The notes below the pieces were generated by a model. It saw only the letters and a program-made list of their open reading frames with translations. It ran no database searches and had not been told where the DNA came from. A program made the translations under genes and the position numbers. This document shows positions 43,176 through 51,315 of a DNA stretch of 64,000 nucleotides, piece after piece (positions within the stretch are counted from its first letter, which is position 1; every line of letters begins with the position of its first letter). Source of the stretch: Pedobacter sp. JY14-1 (GTDB lineage Bacteria; Bacteroidota; Bacteroidia; Sphingobacteriales; Sphingobacteriaceae); contig NZ_JARJHU010000008.1 of NCBI RefSeq assembly GCF_029269825.1, positions 124,001 through 188,000 of the forward strand, written 5' to 3'.

Positions 43176-45704
43176 ATGGACGAGACATTTATATTAAATG
43201 AACTAAAAAGCTTAATTCTTTCCAAGACAGGAATACGTACAATTACGCCAGCTGATTGTAAGCGCATTTCGATTGAGATAAGCAAAACATTAAATAAGAA
43301 TGTGAGCGAAACTACGATTAAGCGATTGTTTGGTTTTGCCATGGTCAAGCACAACTTCTCCAAGTTTACGCTGACTACGCTTTCAGAATATGTGAACGAA
43401 GAGCATCTTGAACAAGGCTCCCCAAACAAGGGCCTGAACATTCAAAACTCGCCCAGGACCTGGAAAGAAATTCATGAGAAAGCGATAAAGGTTTCCGAAT
43501 ATACTGTCAAAGCGATAAAAAACCGTTCTGGCATTCCCTATGAAATGACGATCAGCAGAAAGTTCAGTGAACACGATTTTGAACTCTTCTTCAAAAGTGA
43601 CTACAGTTTTACCAGCTATATTTCGCAGCCTGGATATGGCAAAAGCATTCTGCTCACCCACCTTGCTGAGAAACTAATCAGCAATGAACGGAATATCTTC
43701 TCAGATTCCTCTCTGTTGTTTATTACAACAAGCAGCCTTTTCAACGGCGAAAAAGGATTGGTCAATTTTGAAGAACAGCTTAAGTTTCATCTTGGCATTC
43801 CTGCAAAGGACAGCCTGATCGCTCAGGCGGCCCAGAACTACGATACAACAGGTGGAAAGCTGATTATTTTTATTGACGGCTTCTCAGATCATGAATTCGA
43901 AAAAGACTTAAAAAAACAGCTATTTGAAAGCATTACGAATTTTCTTTGTACCATCGAGAACTGCAAGGCGATCAAACTGGTCCTAAGTATGAGATCAACT
44001 ACCTGGATTCGGTTTTACAATGAAATCAGGCATTCCGCATACCTCAAATCGAAGTGGTTTCCCGGAAGTTACTTCAATGTTGCTGAGATTTCAAATGTCC
44101 CTCCACTCACAGAAAAAGAGGTAGACCAGATTTTATCTAAAATCAATTCGAAGGAACATCCGGAAATAGGCCCAAATCTGAAAGACCAGTTAAAATTCCC
44201 CTTTCACATTCAATTATACCATCAGTTGAAAAAGGAAGATCCGAATTTTAATTATTCAACCAATATCACTTTTTATGAGCTGATCTTTAAATTTATACAG
44301 AACCAGATTTATCGTTCAAACTATTACACGGAAAAAATCCTCTTCCTGAAGAAAATCATACTACTGACTGATTTCGGAAGAAATGGAAGCTCAATATTAA
44401 AAGACGACCTGATTGGAGACCTGCTCGCCTTCAAGAACGCATATATAGAGTTACTTTCCGATGGCATACTCATGGAAGAAAAAAGTAACGAAGACTTTCA
44501 TCCCAAGGAGTATGTTAAATTTATCCACCCTCATATATTTGAGTATTTCCTTTTTATTGAAATACTTGAAAAATTTGACCTTAAGGTAGACGGCTCATAT
44601 TTTGACTTTATCCAGAAAGAATACAAAAGTGAACAAATTCGGTTCCAGTTACTTCAGTGGACAATTCGCTTCATCATAAGAATTGGCGATTTTAAATCTC
44701 TTGCACTGCTCTTCGAGCTTGATCTGAATAACTACGAGAAGAATTATCTTATTCTATTCGTTGCGGAAAATCTCCATTACAGGTGCAAGAACAACCCAGA
44801 CACAAATAGGCTTTTGCACGAACATAAGTTTCACGAAGCAATAGTAAAGGAATTAATCAGTTTCGACTTTATTGATTCTTTCTATCGTGATGCCATTAAT
44901 GTATTGATCGAGATAACTGAAGATGAAGAAACATTAATGGTTTATCACGCTATCTTGTCGATATTTGATGTTTTCAGCTTAAATACCGATCTCATTAAAA
45001 AACGTACGAACATACTTTATAGTTTTGACTCAAAAAAATGGCCTGTCCATCCTCAAAAAATCAATCAGCTTATATTAGACCGGATAAACGGAAAAACAGA
45101 TAACAAGATCGCCATGCAGGAATTGATAAAGGCCTGTTCAGAGAGTTATTCCGGCGTCTATTCGATCCAGCAAACTGTTTCGCTTATCCTGATCATTGTA
45201 CTGGGCTTTTTTTATAAATATAACGATGCAGACGTAAAGAACATTAGATCTCTTTATAATCATACAGCCCTCGAGTCTCAGCCCCGCTCTCAACTGGCTA
45301 TATTCCTGGTCAGCCTCCTGGCACTGGCAAACCTGATCCAGGGAAATAATACCAGGATATTTCAGTTTGGTAATATCCTTAGCCTACTGGGTAAAGACAA
45401 AATGAGATTTGGCGTTACCAAATATACAGAAGCAACTACCAAGCTTATCAATGCCCAACTAAATTTTCTGGAAAAAGAGTACGCTGTATCCTATCAATAT
45501 TATCTGGATTGTCTTCAGATCTTTAAAAGAAACAAGTTGAACTTACATTGTACATATATCTACAGTACGATCATAGAAATCTTCAAGAAAATGAATGATC
45601 ATACCCGGGCTAACGAATTTAAGTACGACATGTTATGCTTTATAGAAGACAATAACATTTCAGGTAAGTTCAATAACTGGGAAAGAAACAATGATATAAA
45701 TTAA
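43176..45704 (+). CDS. NACHT/STAND-like NTPase with HTH-like N-terminus
   Basis: 842 residues, soluble, not a named family that I recognise. N-terminus (1-80): a helical region with ITPADCKRISIEISK and VSETTIKRLFGFA, like the HTH-type N-terminal domain seen in many uncharacterised Bacteroidota proteins (..S.tTlKRlfG..). NTPase core: Walker A-like SQPGYGKSILL (150-160; Ser replaces the first Gly), Walker B KLIIFIDGFSD (228-238) with the DG pair of NACHT proteins, and LVLSMRSTTW (268-277) as sensor-like Arg motif. The rest (about 340-842) is alpha-helical, with TPR-like pairs near the end (YAVSYQYYLDCLQIF). STAND proteins switch on ligand binding to the C-terminal repeats; a regulator or a one-gene defence protein are both possible. 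Base composition is visibly more A+T-rich than the fad genes. Its stop abuts the stop of the Rrf2 gene. Confidence 0.8.
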   Translation: MDETFILNELKSLILSKTGIRTITPADCKRISIEISKTLNKNVSETTIKRLFGFAMVKHNFSKFTLTTLSEYVNEEHLEQGSPNKGLNIQNSPRTWKEIHEKAIKVSEYTVKAIKNRSGIPYEMTISRKFSEHDFELFFKSDYSFTSYISQPGYGKSILLTHLAEKLISNERNIFSDSSLLFITTSSLFNGEKGLVNFEEQLKFHLGIPAKDSLIAQAAQNYDTTGGKLIIFIDGFSDHEFEKDLKKQLFESITNFLCTIENCKAIKLVLSMRSTTWIRFYNEIRHSAYLKSKWFPGSYFNVAEISNVPPLTEKEVDQILSKINSKEHPEIGPNLKDQLKFPFHIQLYHQLKKEDPNFNYSTNITFYELIFKFIQNQIYRSNYYTEKILFLKKIILLTDFGRNGSSILKDDLIGDLLAFKNAYIELLSDGILMEEKSNEDFHPKEYVKFIHPHIFEYFLFIEILEKFDLKVDGSYFDFIQKEYKSEQIRFQLLQWTIRFIIRIGDFKSLALLFELDLNNYEKNYLILFVAENLHYRCKNNPDTNRLLHEHKFHEAIVKELISFDFIDSFYRDAINVLIEITEDEETLMVYHAILSIFDVFSLNTDLIKKRTNILYSFDSKKWPVHPQKINQLILDRINGKTDNKIAMQELIKACSESYSGVYSIQQTVSLILIIVLGFFYKYNDADVKNIRSLYNHTALESQPRSQLAIFLVSLLALANLIQGNNTRIFQFGNILSLLGKDKMRFGVTKYTEATTKLINAQLNFLEKEYAVSYQYYLDCLQIFKRNKLNLHCTYIYSTIIEIFKKMNDHTRANEFKYDMLCFIEDNNISGKFNNWERNNDIN

Positions 45705-46142
45705 TTAAAAGAGGTTAGTACCGTCAGATTCTCTGGAGATTACATCAGCAATTGATGTACTGGCCAGAACATTCAGTGTAGCATTTCTAACATCGATAAA
45801 GGTCTTGCGAATTCCGCAGGTAATTTCGTCATGGCATTCATCACACTTACGATAAAATTTCAGGCTTGCACAAGGGACCATTGCAATAGGCCCGTCTGTT
45901 ATCCTTAAAATATCTGCAAGAAAGATATCCTCAGGAGCCTTATTAAGGCTATATCCTCCTCCGGCACCCTTTTTACTGTAAAGGTAACCTGCATTACGCA
46001 TGTCAAGCAGGATTTGTTCAAGGAATTTCCTGGGAATCATTTCCCTTTCTGCCAGTTTTACAATCTGCATAGGAGGATTCCCGATGTTTTTCCCAAGTGC
46101 AACTAAAGCCTTAATGGCATATTTTGTTTTCTTAGACAGCAT
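45705..46142 (-). CDS. Rrf2-family transcriptional regulator
   Basis: 145 residues from the ATG that opens the family start MLSKKTKYAIKALVAL; longer frames upstream run through non-family sequence and the promoter box. Winged HTH about 1-65 (PMQIVKLAEREMIPRKFLEQ, GYLYSKKGAGGGYSL). Four Cys (91, 100, 103, 109) stand where IscR and NsrR carry the three Fe-S cluster ligands, so an iron-sulfur or redox/NO sensor is plausible, though spacing differs from IscR. Convergent and directly abutting the NTPase gene. A -7 box ends 5 nt before the ATG. Confidence 0.9.
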   Translation of the reverse strand: MLSKKTKYAIKALVALGKNIGNPPMQIVKLAEREMIPRKFLEQILLDMRNAGYLYSKKGAGGGYSLNKAPEDIFLADILRITDGPIAMVPCASLKFYRKCDECHDEITCGIRKTFIDVRNATLNVLASTSIADVISRESDGTNLF

Positions 46143-46147
46143 ATAAG

Positions 46148-46155
46148 CAAATTTA
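46148..46155 (-). promoter_or_regulatory. Candidate -7 box of the Rrf2 gene, next to its start codon
   Basis: Minus strand TAAATTTG, then 5 nt, then ATG: another possible leaderless transcript. No -33 element is evident. Confidence 0.4.
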
Positions 46156-46394
46156 CGAAATAAAGTTATCAGAAAAAACATGTCTCCGGAACATAAATAT
46201 GGCCAGTTACATCGTCTTAGCGGAAAAGCCCACATAGTTACCCACAAAAATAACCGAATATAAAATAAACAAAAACTATAATCTAAAATAAAAACATCAT
46301 TACTTCTTATAACCACATCAAAACAACCAAAAAGGACCTCTACGTTCTATTCATTGGATGGAACCCGCTTGAAAATACTTTATTAGCTTTTTTG

Positions 46395-46402
46395 TATTTT
46401 TG
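46395..46402 (+). promoter_or_regulatory. Candidate -7 box of the sigma-54-type response regulator gene
   Basis: TATTTTTG, 15 nt before the chosen ATG (46418); a TTG lies at 46369-46371 with a 23-nt spacer. It supports the ATG at 46418 over the in-frame TTG at 46400. Confidence 0.45.
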
Positions 46403-46417
46403 AAAAAACTGATCCCT

Positions 46418-47743
46418 ATGGCTAAGATACTTATTATTGAAGACGACCTGACTTTTTCTCAAATACTTGACGGCTTTTTAAGTAAAAATGGACATCAGGT
46501 AATGTTAGCAAATAATGTCCGTAAAGCGCTGGAGATATTTAAAAGTGAGTGCCCGGATGTGCTGTTGGCGGATTACCGCCTGCCGGACGGAACAGCGCTG
46601 GATGTACTTACCTACATCACGGACCAGGCAGCTACTCAGCCTGTAGTCATTATGACCAGTTTTAATGATGTAAGAACAGCGGTAAGATCAATCCAGATGG
46701 GTGCTTCAGATTACATTACAAAGCCCGTTAATCCTGATGAACTCCTGATGATTATCAATTCAGTTTTAAACAAAGGTACTTCATCTAACTCAGGTACGGT
46801 GGAGTATCAGGATGCGATTAAAGGGAAGAGCCCTGTTTCAGATAAAATCAATGAATATATCAGTCTTGTTGCACCAACAGATATGTCTGTGATCATTCAG
46901 GGAGAAAGCGGTACCGGCAAAGAATACGCAGCCAGGAGCCTGCATATGCAGAGTAAGAGAAGAGACAACCCTTTCATAGCCATCGATTGCGGGGCGCTTT
47001 CAAAGGATTTGGCTGCAAGCGAGCTGTTCGGACATATAAAAGGAGCTTTTACCGGAGCGCTGAATAATAAAAAAGGACAGTTTGAGGCTGCACATGGCGG
47101 GACATTATTCCTGGACGAAGTAGGCAACCTAAGCTATGAAGTACAGGTAAAACTCCTGCGTGCCATCCAGGAAAGAACAATACAGCCTCTGGGAAGCACG
47201 AAGAACCTTAAGGTAGATGTACGCATTATTACGGCGACCAATGACGACCTGAAAGCAAGTGTTCAAAATGGCACGTTCAGAGAAGATCTCTACCACAGGC
47301 TGAACGAATTCAAGATTCAGCTGCCACCACTCCGGGAGCGGGGCAGGGATATTGAACTGTTCATCAATCATTTCATTAAACAGTCAAATCAGGCACTGGG
47401 AAAAAACGTCGTCAAAATAGCTGACCCCGCAAAAGAACTGCTGCTTCAATACGACTGGCCGGGAAACTTACGCGAGTTGAAAAACGTGATCAAGCGAATG
47501 ATATTGCTGACAAATGGCGACATCGCAGAACTGGATTCCCTTCCGGAGGAGATGATGCTCGCAATTGACCGGGACACCAGTGTGTCCGGCTCAGATCTGA
47601 AGGCCATCAATGAGATTAATGAAAAGGCGCTGATACAGGAAACGCTGATTAAAGTCAGATACAATAAATCCAAAGCCGCAAAACTCCTGAATATTGACCG
47701 CAAAACGCTTTACAGCAAAATGGAACGTTATGAAATTGAGTAG
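46418..47743 (+). CDS. Sigma-54-dependent response regulator (NtrC type)
   Basis: 441 residues from MAKILIIEDD. Receiver domain 1-120 with Asp52 as phosphoacceptor (LLADYRLPDG) and Lys102 in YITKP. AAA+ domain about 135-365: Walker A GESGTGKE (162-169), the sigma-54 contact loop GAFTGA (209-214) intact, Walker B LFLDEVG (about 230-236). C-terminal Fis-type HTH (NKSKAAKLLNIDRKTLYSKM). It should switch on RpoN promoters when phosphorylated. Convergent with the hybrid kinase gene, 16-nt overlap of the 3' ends; the two may be partners, but no shared operon shows it. Confidence 0.94.
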   Translation: MAKILIIEDDLTFSQILDGFLSKNGHQVMLANNVRKALEIFKSECPDVLLADYRLPDGTALDVLTYITDQAATQPVVIMTSFNDVRTAVRSIQMGASDYITKPVNPDELLMIINSVLNKGTSSNSGTVEYQDAIKGKSPVSDKINEYISLVAPTDMSVIIQGESGTGKEYAARSLHMQSKRRDNPFIAIDCGALSKDLAASELFGHIKGAFTGALNNKKGQFEAAHGGTLFLDEVGNLSYEVQVKLLRAIQERTIQPLGSTKNLKVDVRIITATNDDLKASVQNGTFREDLYHRLNEFKIQLPPLRERGRDIELFINHFIKQSNQALGKNVVKIADPAKELLLQYDWPGNLRELKNVIKRMILLTNGDIAELDSLPEEMMLAIDRDTSVSGSDLKAINEINEKALIQETLIKVRYNKSKAAKLLNIDRKTLYSKMERYEIE

Positions 47744-50181
47744 CAAAATATCTCCAGTTCCCACAGCAATCCGGATAATTCGTTACGCATTTCTTCATCA
47801 AGCACCTTCGACTTGTCCAGCCTGATCTCACATTTGCGGAAAGTAGCGGATAACTCCCTATTCCCTATCTGGGCTATTCTTCCTGCCAGACGATGGACAA
47901 TCAGTATGACATCGGAAATGCGGTCATCTTTCATTGCCTTTCTAACCATACCGATGTCTTCAATACTGTCCGTCTTAAAGCGTTCCACTATTGCCTTGAG
48001 CAATTTTTCATCACCCATTGTCATCTTTTTTAACGCGGTAAAGTCAAACATAGCACCAGTATCTTCATACTGACCCTCATTCGACAACATGGAAAGAAGC
48101 TCCTCTTCCCTGAAAGGTTTCATCAATAACCCGTCGAAACCATTCTCGAGCAGAAACTCCCGTTCATCGGGAAGCACCTGTGCGGTAATCGCATAAATTT
48201 TCACAAGGTCGCCTACCTTTTCCCTCAACAATCTGCAAAGTGTAATCCCATCCATTTGAGGCATCCTGATGTCCATAAATACAAACCTCAGGCCATGCGT
48301 GACCTTCTGTGCCAAGAGTGCTGAAGGTGTATCGAAAGAATGATAGGAAATCCCGTTTCTCTTCAAAAAAATACCACACAGATCGAGTATCAGACGATCG
48401 TCATCTACTATCCAGACTAAGCCTTCAAAAGCATGTGTGCTTTTGGAATCCTCAGGTACAACTGCGGGAGGTTCTGCAATCTGGTAGGTGAGATAAACTG
48501 TAAACAGGCTTCCTTTTCCGGGATTACTTTTCACATAGATCCGTCCGTTTTGTGCTTCGGTTAAGGATTTAACAATAGCCAGGCCAAGTCCAGTTCCTGC
48601 GTTATGATTAGTAATAGTAGATTCACCCTGTTCAAATTCACCAAAGATCCTTTTACCTTCCTCCTCTGAAAAACCAATGCCCGTATCTTTAACGCTAAAA
48701 GTATAAAAAGCTTCGTCATTTTTACGCTTGTAAAAAGCCTTAAGGAGTACTTCTCCCGAATCAGTAAATTTTACCGCATTACCCAGCAGATTATACAGTA
48801 TTTGCTTTAAGCGGAAAGAATCACCCTCCACATATCTGGCGCCTTCAATTTCAAGATGTGTCTTCAATGTCAGCCCTTTTGATTCAGCCTGGGGCCTGAT
48901 CACGTTTACAACTTCATTAACCAGAGACCATATATCAAAGACTTCCCGATTGAAAGTAAATTTCCCCGAGACAATCCGATTATAATCCAGTATCTGGTTA
49001 ACGATCTGAAGCAGATGTTCGGACGAATGGCGAATGGCCAGAATATGCTTTTTGTCCGGTATATCCTGATCTTTAATCAAATCTGAATATCCGACAATAG
49101 ATTGCAGCGGCGTGCGTATCTCATGGCTCATGTTCGACAGGAAACGTTGCTTCGCCTTCCCATGATACTCAGCCTCATCTCTTGCCAGCTCCAGCTCATG
49201 CCTGTACTTTGCGCTTTTGGTGATGTCCGTTAAAATGAGGTATAACAACACGACGGTGATTACACCAAAAACCACCATGATTATACCCATTGTATCAATC
49301 CCGGTATTTACTACCCGCTTCGCCTGGACACTGTTCACTTCAATTTGTGAGACGACTTCACTTTCTACCTTTCCAAGCAGATCCTGCATTTGCCGGATCA
49401 GGTTGGCATTGGCTCTGGCCAGTACAGCTTCCTCTTTCAGAAAGCTTGCACTCTTTTTCTTCCGCTCCACTTCCATCACCCTCAGCGAATGCTCAAGCTC
49501 GCGTGCTATACTATCTTCGGCAGCTAAAGCAATTGTGTCCCTTTTTACACGCTCCTCGCTAACGATCTTTATAGATTTTCCTTCCTCATTACGCTTTTTA
49601 CCAAACAGCCTGCTTAAGAAACCACGTTCCTTTTCTTCCGGATAGATGGTGGTGGTAGAGGACCTTTCCTCAGAAGCGAGTACGGTACTGTCTGGCCTCC
49701 CATTACTTCTGGAGACAATTGAGTTGATATCCCTTACCTTATCGGAAACAGCGTCATCATTTATAACCTTTTCCCTTATTCTCAGATAGCTGGCAAACTG
49801 TTTATCTCTTTCTGCCAGCAAGCGCTTTATACTAAGAATACGCGCCAGTTGCGCCGAATCCTCTGCGTATAGTGTTCCCAGCGTATCCAGGACATTCCTC
49901 AGTTGTCTCGAGGCCCTGATACCGATCCGATAAGATTCAGGGTTCTGCAGGATCTGTTCCCGCTGCAGTTGGTCCATCGAACTGATTTTTCTGGAAACCA
50001 CATTTACGAGCCGCAGTTTTTCACTCGGAGCAGAAATGCTCTCCAGCGTTCCCAACATCTCCTTAAAAGCAACATTGCTGATACCCCAGGCAAGAAACAA
50101 CGCACAACAGGCAAGCATCAAAGCAATAATCACTTTGCTCTTCATCGCTTTGACAAAACTGTTCTTCGATACGGTATTCAT
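47728..50181 (-). CDS. Hybrid histidine kinase with receiver and HPt domains
   Basis: 817 residues. Membrane helix at about 16-34, a long periplasmic segment (35-295; coiled-coil-like, with a basic stretch near FLSRLFGKKRNEE at about 188-200), second helix about 297-318, then HisKA with His353 (SNMSHEIRTPLQ), HATPase (NLLGNAVKF, DTGIGF, GTGLGLAIVKSL), receiver (about 588-700, Asp637 in FMDIRMPQMDG), and an HPt-like domain with His763 (IVHRLAGR). This is a complete phosphorelay in one protein except for the last receiver, which a separate regulator would supply. The nearest is the NtrC-type protein whose gene it meets tail to tail. Confidence 0.93.
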   Translation of the reverse strand: MNTVSKNSFVKAMKSKVIIALMLACCALFLAWGISNVAFKEMLGTLESISAPSEKLRLVNVVSRKISSMDQLQREQILQNPESYRIGIRASRQLRNVLDTLGTLYAEDSAQLARILSIKRLLAERDKQFASYLRIREKVINDDAVSDKVRDINSIVSRSNGRPDSTVLASEERSSTTTIYPEEKERGFLSRLFGKKRNEEGKSIKIVSEERVKRDTIALAAEDSIARELEHSLRVMEVERKKKSASFLKEEAVLARANANLIRQMQDLLGKVESEVVSQIEVNSVQAKRVVNTGIDTMGIIMVVFGVITVVLLYLILTDITKSAKYRHELELARDEAEYHGKAKQRFLSNMSHEIRTPLQSIVGYSDLIKDQDIPDKKHILAIRHSSEHLLQIVNQILDYNRIVSGKFTFNREVFDIWSLVNEVVNVIRPQAESKGLTLKTHLEIEGARYVEGDSFRLKQILYNLLGNAVKFTDSGEVLLKAFYKRKNDEAFYTFSVKDTGIGFSEEEGKRIFGEFEQGESTITNHNAGTGLGLAIVKSLTEAQNGRIYVKSNPGKGSLFTVYLTYQIAEPPAVVPEDSKSTHAFEGLVWIVDDDRLILDLCGIFLKRNGISYHSFDTPSALLAQKVTHGLRFVFMDIRMPQMDGITLCRLLREKVGDLVKIYAITAQVLPDEREFLLENGFDGLLMKPFREEELLSMLSNEGQYEDTGAMFDFTALKKMTMGDEKLLKAIVERFKTDSIEDIGMVRKAMKDDRISDVILIVHRLAGRIAQIGNRELSATFRKCEIRLDKSKVLDEEMRNELSGLLWELEIFCYSIS

Positions 50182-50222
50182 GGGATGAGAAGGGCAGTCT
50201 GTAAAGTAAGACTACAGGTACA

Positions 50223-51203
50223 TCAGTTAACGCTTATCGTCCTGTTATATTTTGCGCGGTACTGGATCGGAGAAAGGCCTGTAATCCTTTTAAAGGTAGT
50301 ACGGAAGGCTTTGGTATCAGAGTAACCAACCTTATACATCACCTCATTTACATTCTCTCTGGAGGTTTCCAGGCTAAACTTAGCAGCTTCCATTTTTACA
50401 CGTTGAATATATTCAACGATCGTGTTTGCAGTAGCTTTTTTAAACCGGCGCTCAAGGTTCCTTCTGCCTATTGCCTGCATATCTGCAAGCTGGTCGATGG
50501 TGATCTTTTCGTGGAAGTTTTTTTCTATAAACTCCTGGATATTTCTGATCTGTTCGTCCTCATGGGCCTTCTGACCTTGAAAAATCGTAAATGACAACTG
50601 ATCCTTACGATCGAGTTCAATTGCAAATACTTTAGCCGCCATAATAGCAATCTCACGGCCGACATATTTTTCAATCAGATATAGGATCAGGTTCAGATAG
50701 GAAAAAGCACCACCACTGGAATAAATGCCGTGTTCGTCTGTAATGATCTTTTCCGTGACCAGATCCACTTCAGGGAACATCATTCTGAAATCATTTTCCG
50801 CCAACCAGTGGGTAGCACATTTCCTTCCTTCCAGCAAACCGGTCGAAGCAAGCAAAAATGCACCAAGACAAAGACTGGCAATCTCTGCTCCCTGTTCATA
50901 TTGTTTCTTTATCCAGGGAACAAATTCACTGTTTCTTTCCAATGCCTCAGTAATGACGCCATCAATCGCCGGAATGATGATCAGATCAGTTCTATCGACA
51001 TCAGCAATTGTCACATCTGTATTTACGGTAAACAAACCTCCGCTTACAGCAGTAGCTTTTGATAATCCAACCAGTCGTATATCAAAAACAGCCGGCTGTC
51101 CCTTCATTTTAAAAAAGTCATTTACCTGACTTAATATCTGCCTCGACCCTTCCAGGCTACCCAGAATAGCCCCTTTAGGAACAATAATCGATATGTGTTT
51201 CAT
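50223..51203 (-). CDS. GlxA-family AraC-type regulator with DJ-1/PfpI domain
   Basis: 326 residues. N-terminal DJ-1/PfpI-like domain (about 1-185) with the elbow Cys112 in LCLGAFLLASTGLLEGR and the GRKCATHW segment; this domain binds an unknown ligand in such regulators. C-terminal AraC HTH pair (about 225-326): IDQLADMQAIGRRNLERRFKK (split) and VGYSDTKAFRTTFKRITGLSP. Targets are unknown. It lies 41 nt ahead of the hybrid kinase on the same strand, so the two could share a transcript. Confidence 0.92.
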   Translation of the reverse strand: MKHISIIVPKGAILGSLEGSRQILSQVNDFFKMKGQPAVFDIRLVGLSKATAVSGGLFTVNTDVTIADVDRTDLIIIPAIDGVITEALERNSEFVPWIKKQYEQGAEIASLCLGAFLLASTGLLEGRKCATHWLAENDFRMMFPEVDLVTEKIITDEHGIYSSGGAFSYLNLILYLIEKYVGREIAIMAAKVFAIELDRKDQLSFTIFQGQKAHEDEQIRNIQEFIEKNFHEKITIDQLADMQAIGRRNLERRFKKATANTIVEYIQRVKMEAAKFSLETSRENVNEVMYKVGYSDTKAFRTTFKRITGLSPIQYRAKYNRTISVN

Positions 51204-51315
51204 CAGTTTTCTCTAAGTGTCTAAGATAAAGACCATAAGACAACATTACAAATTAATAAGCATGTGAACAGCAGCGTAAAAAATTGATATATTGCATCAG
51301 CCAAATATAATCATA

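Noticed and set aside
46143-46316. N-terminal extension of the Rrf2 protein up to 46316
   Set aside because: The extra 58 residues do not resemble the family, which begins MLSKKTKYAI, and they cover a -7 box.
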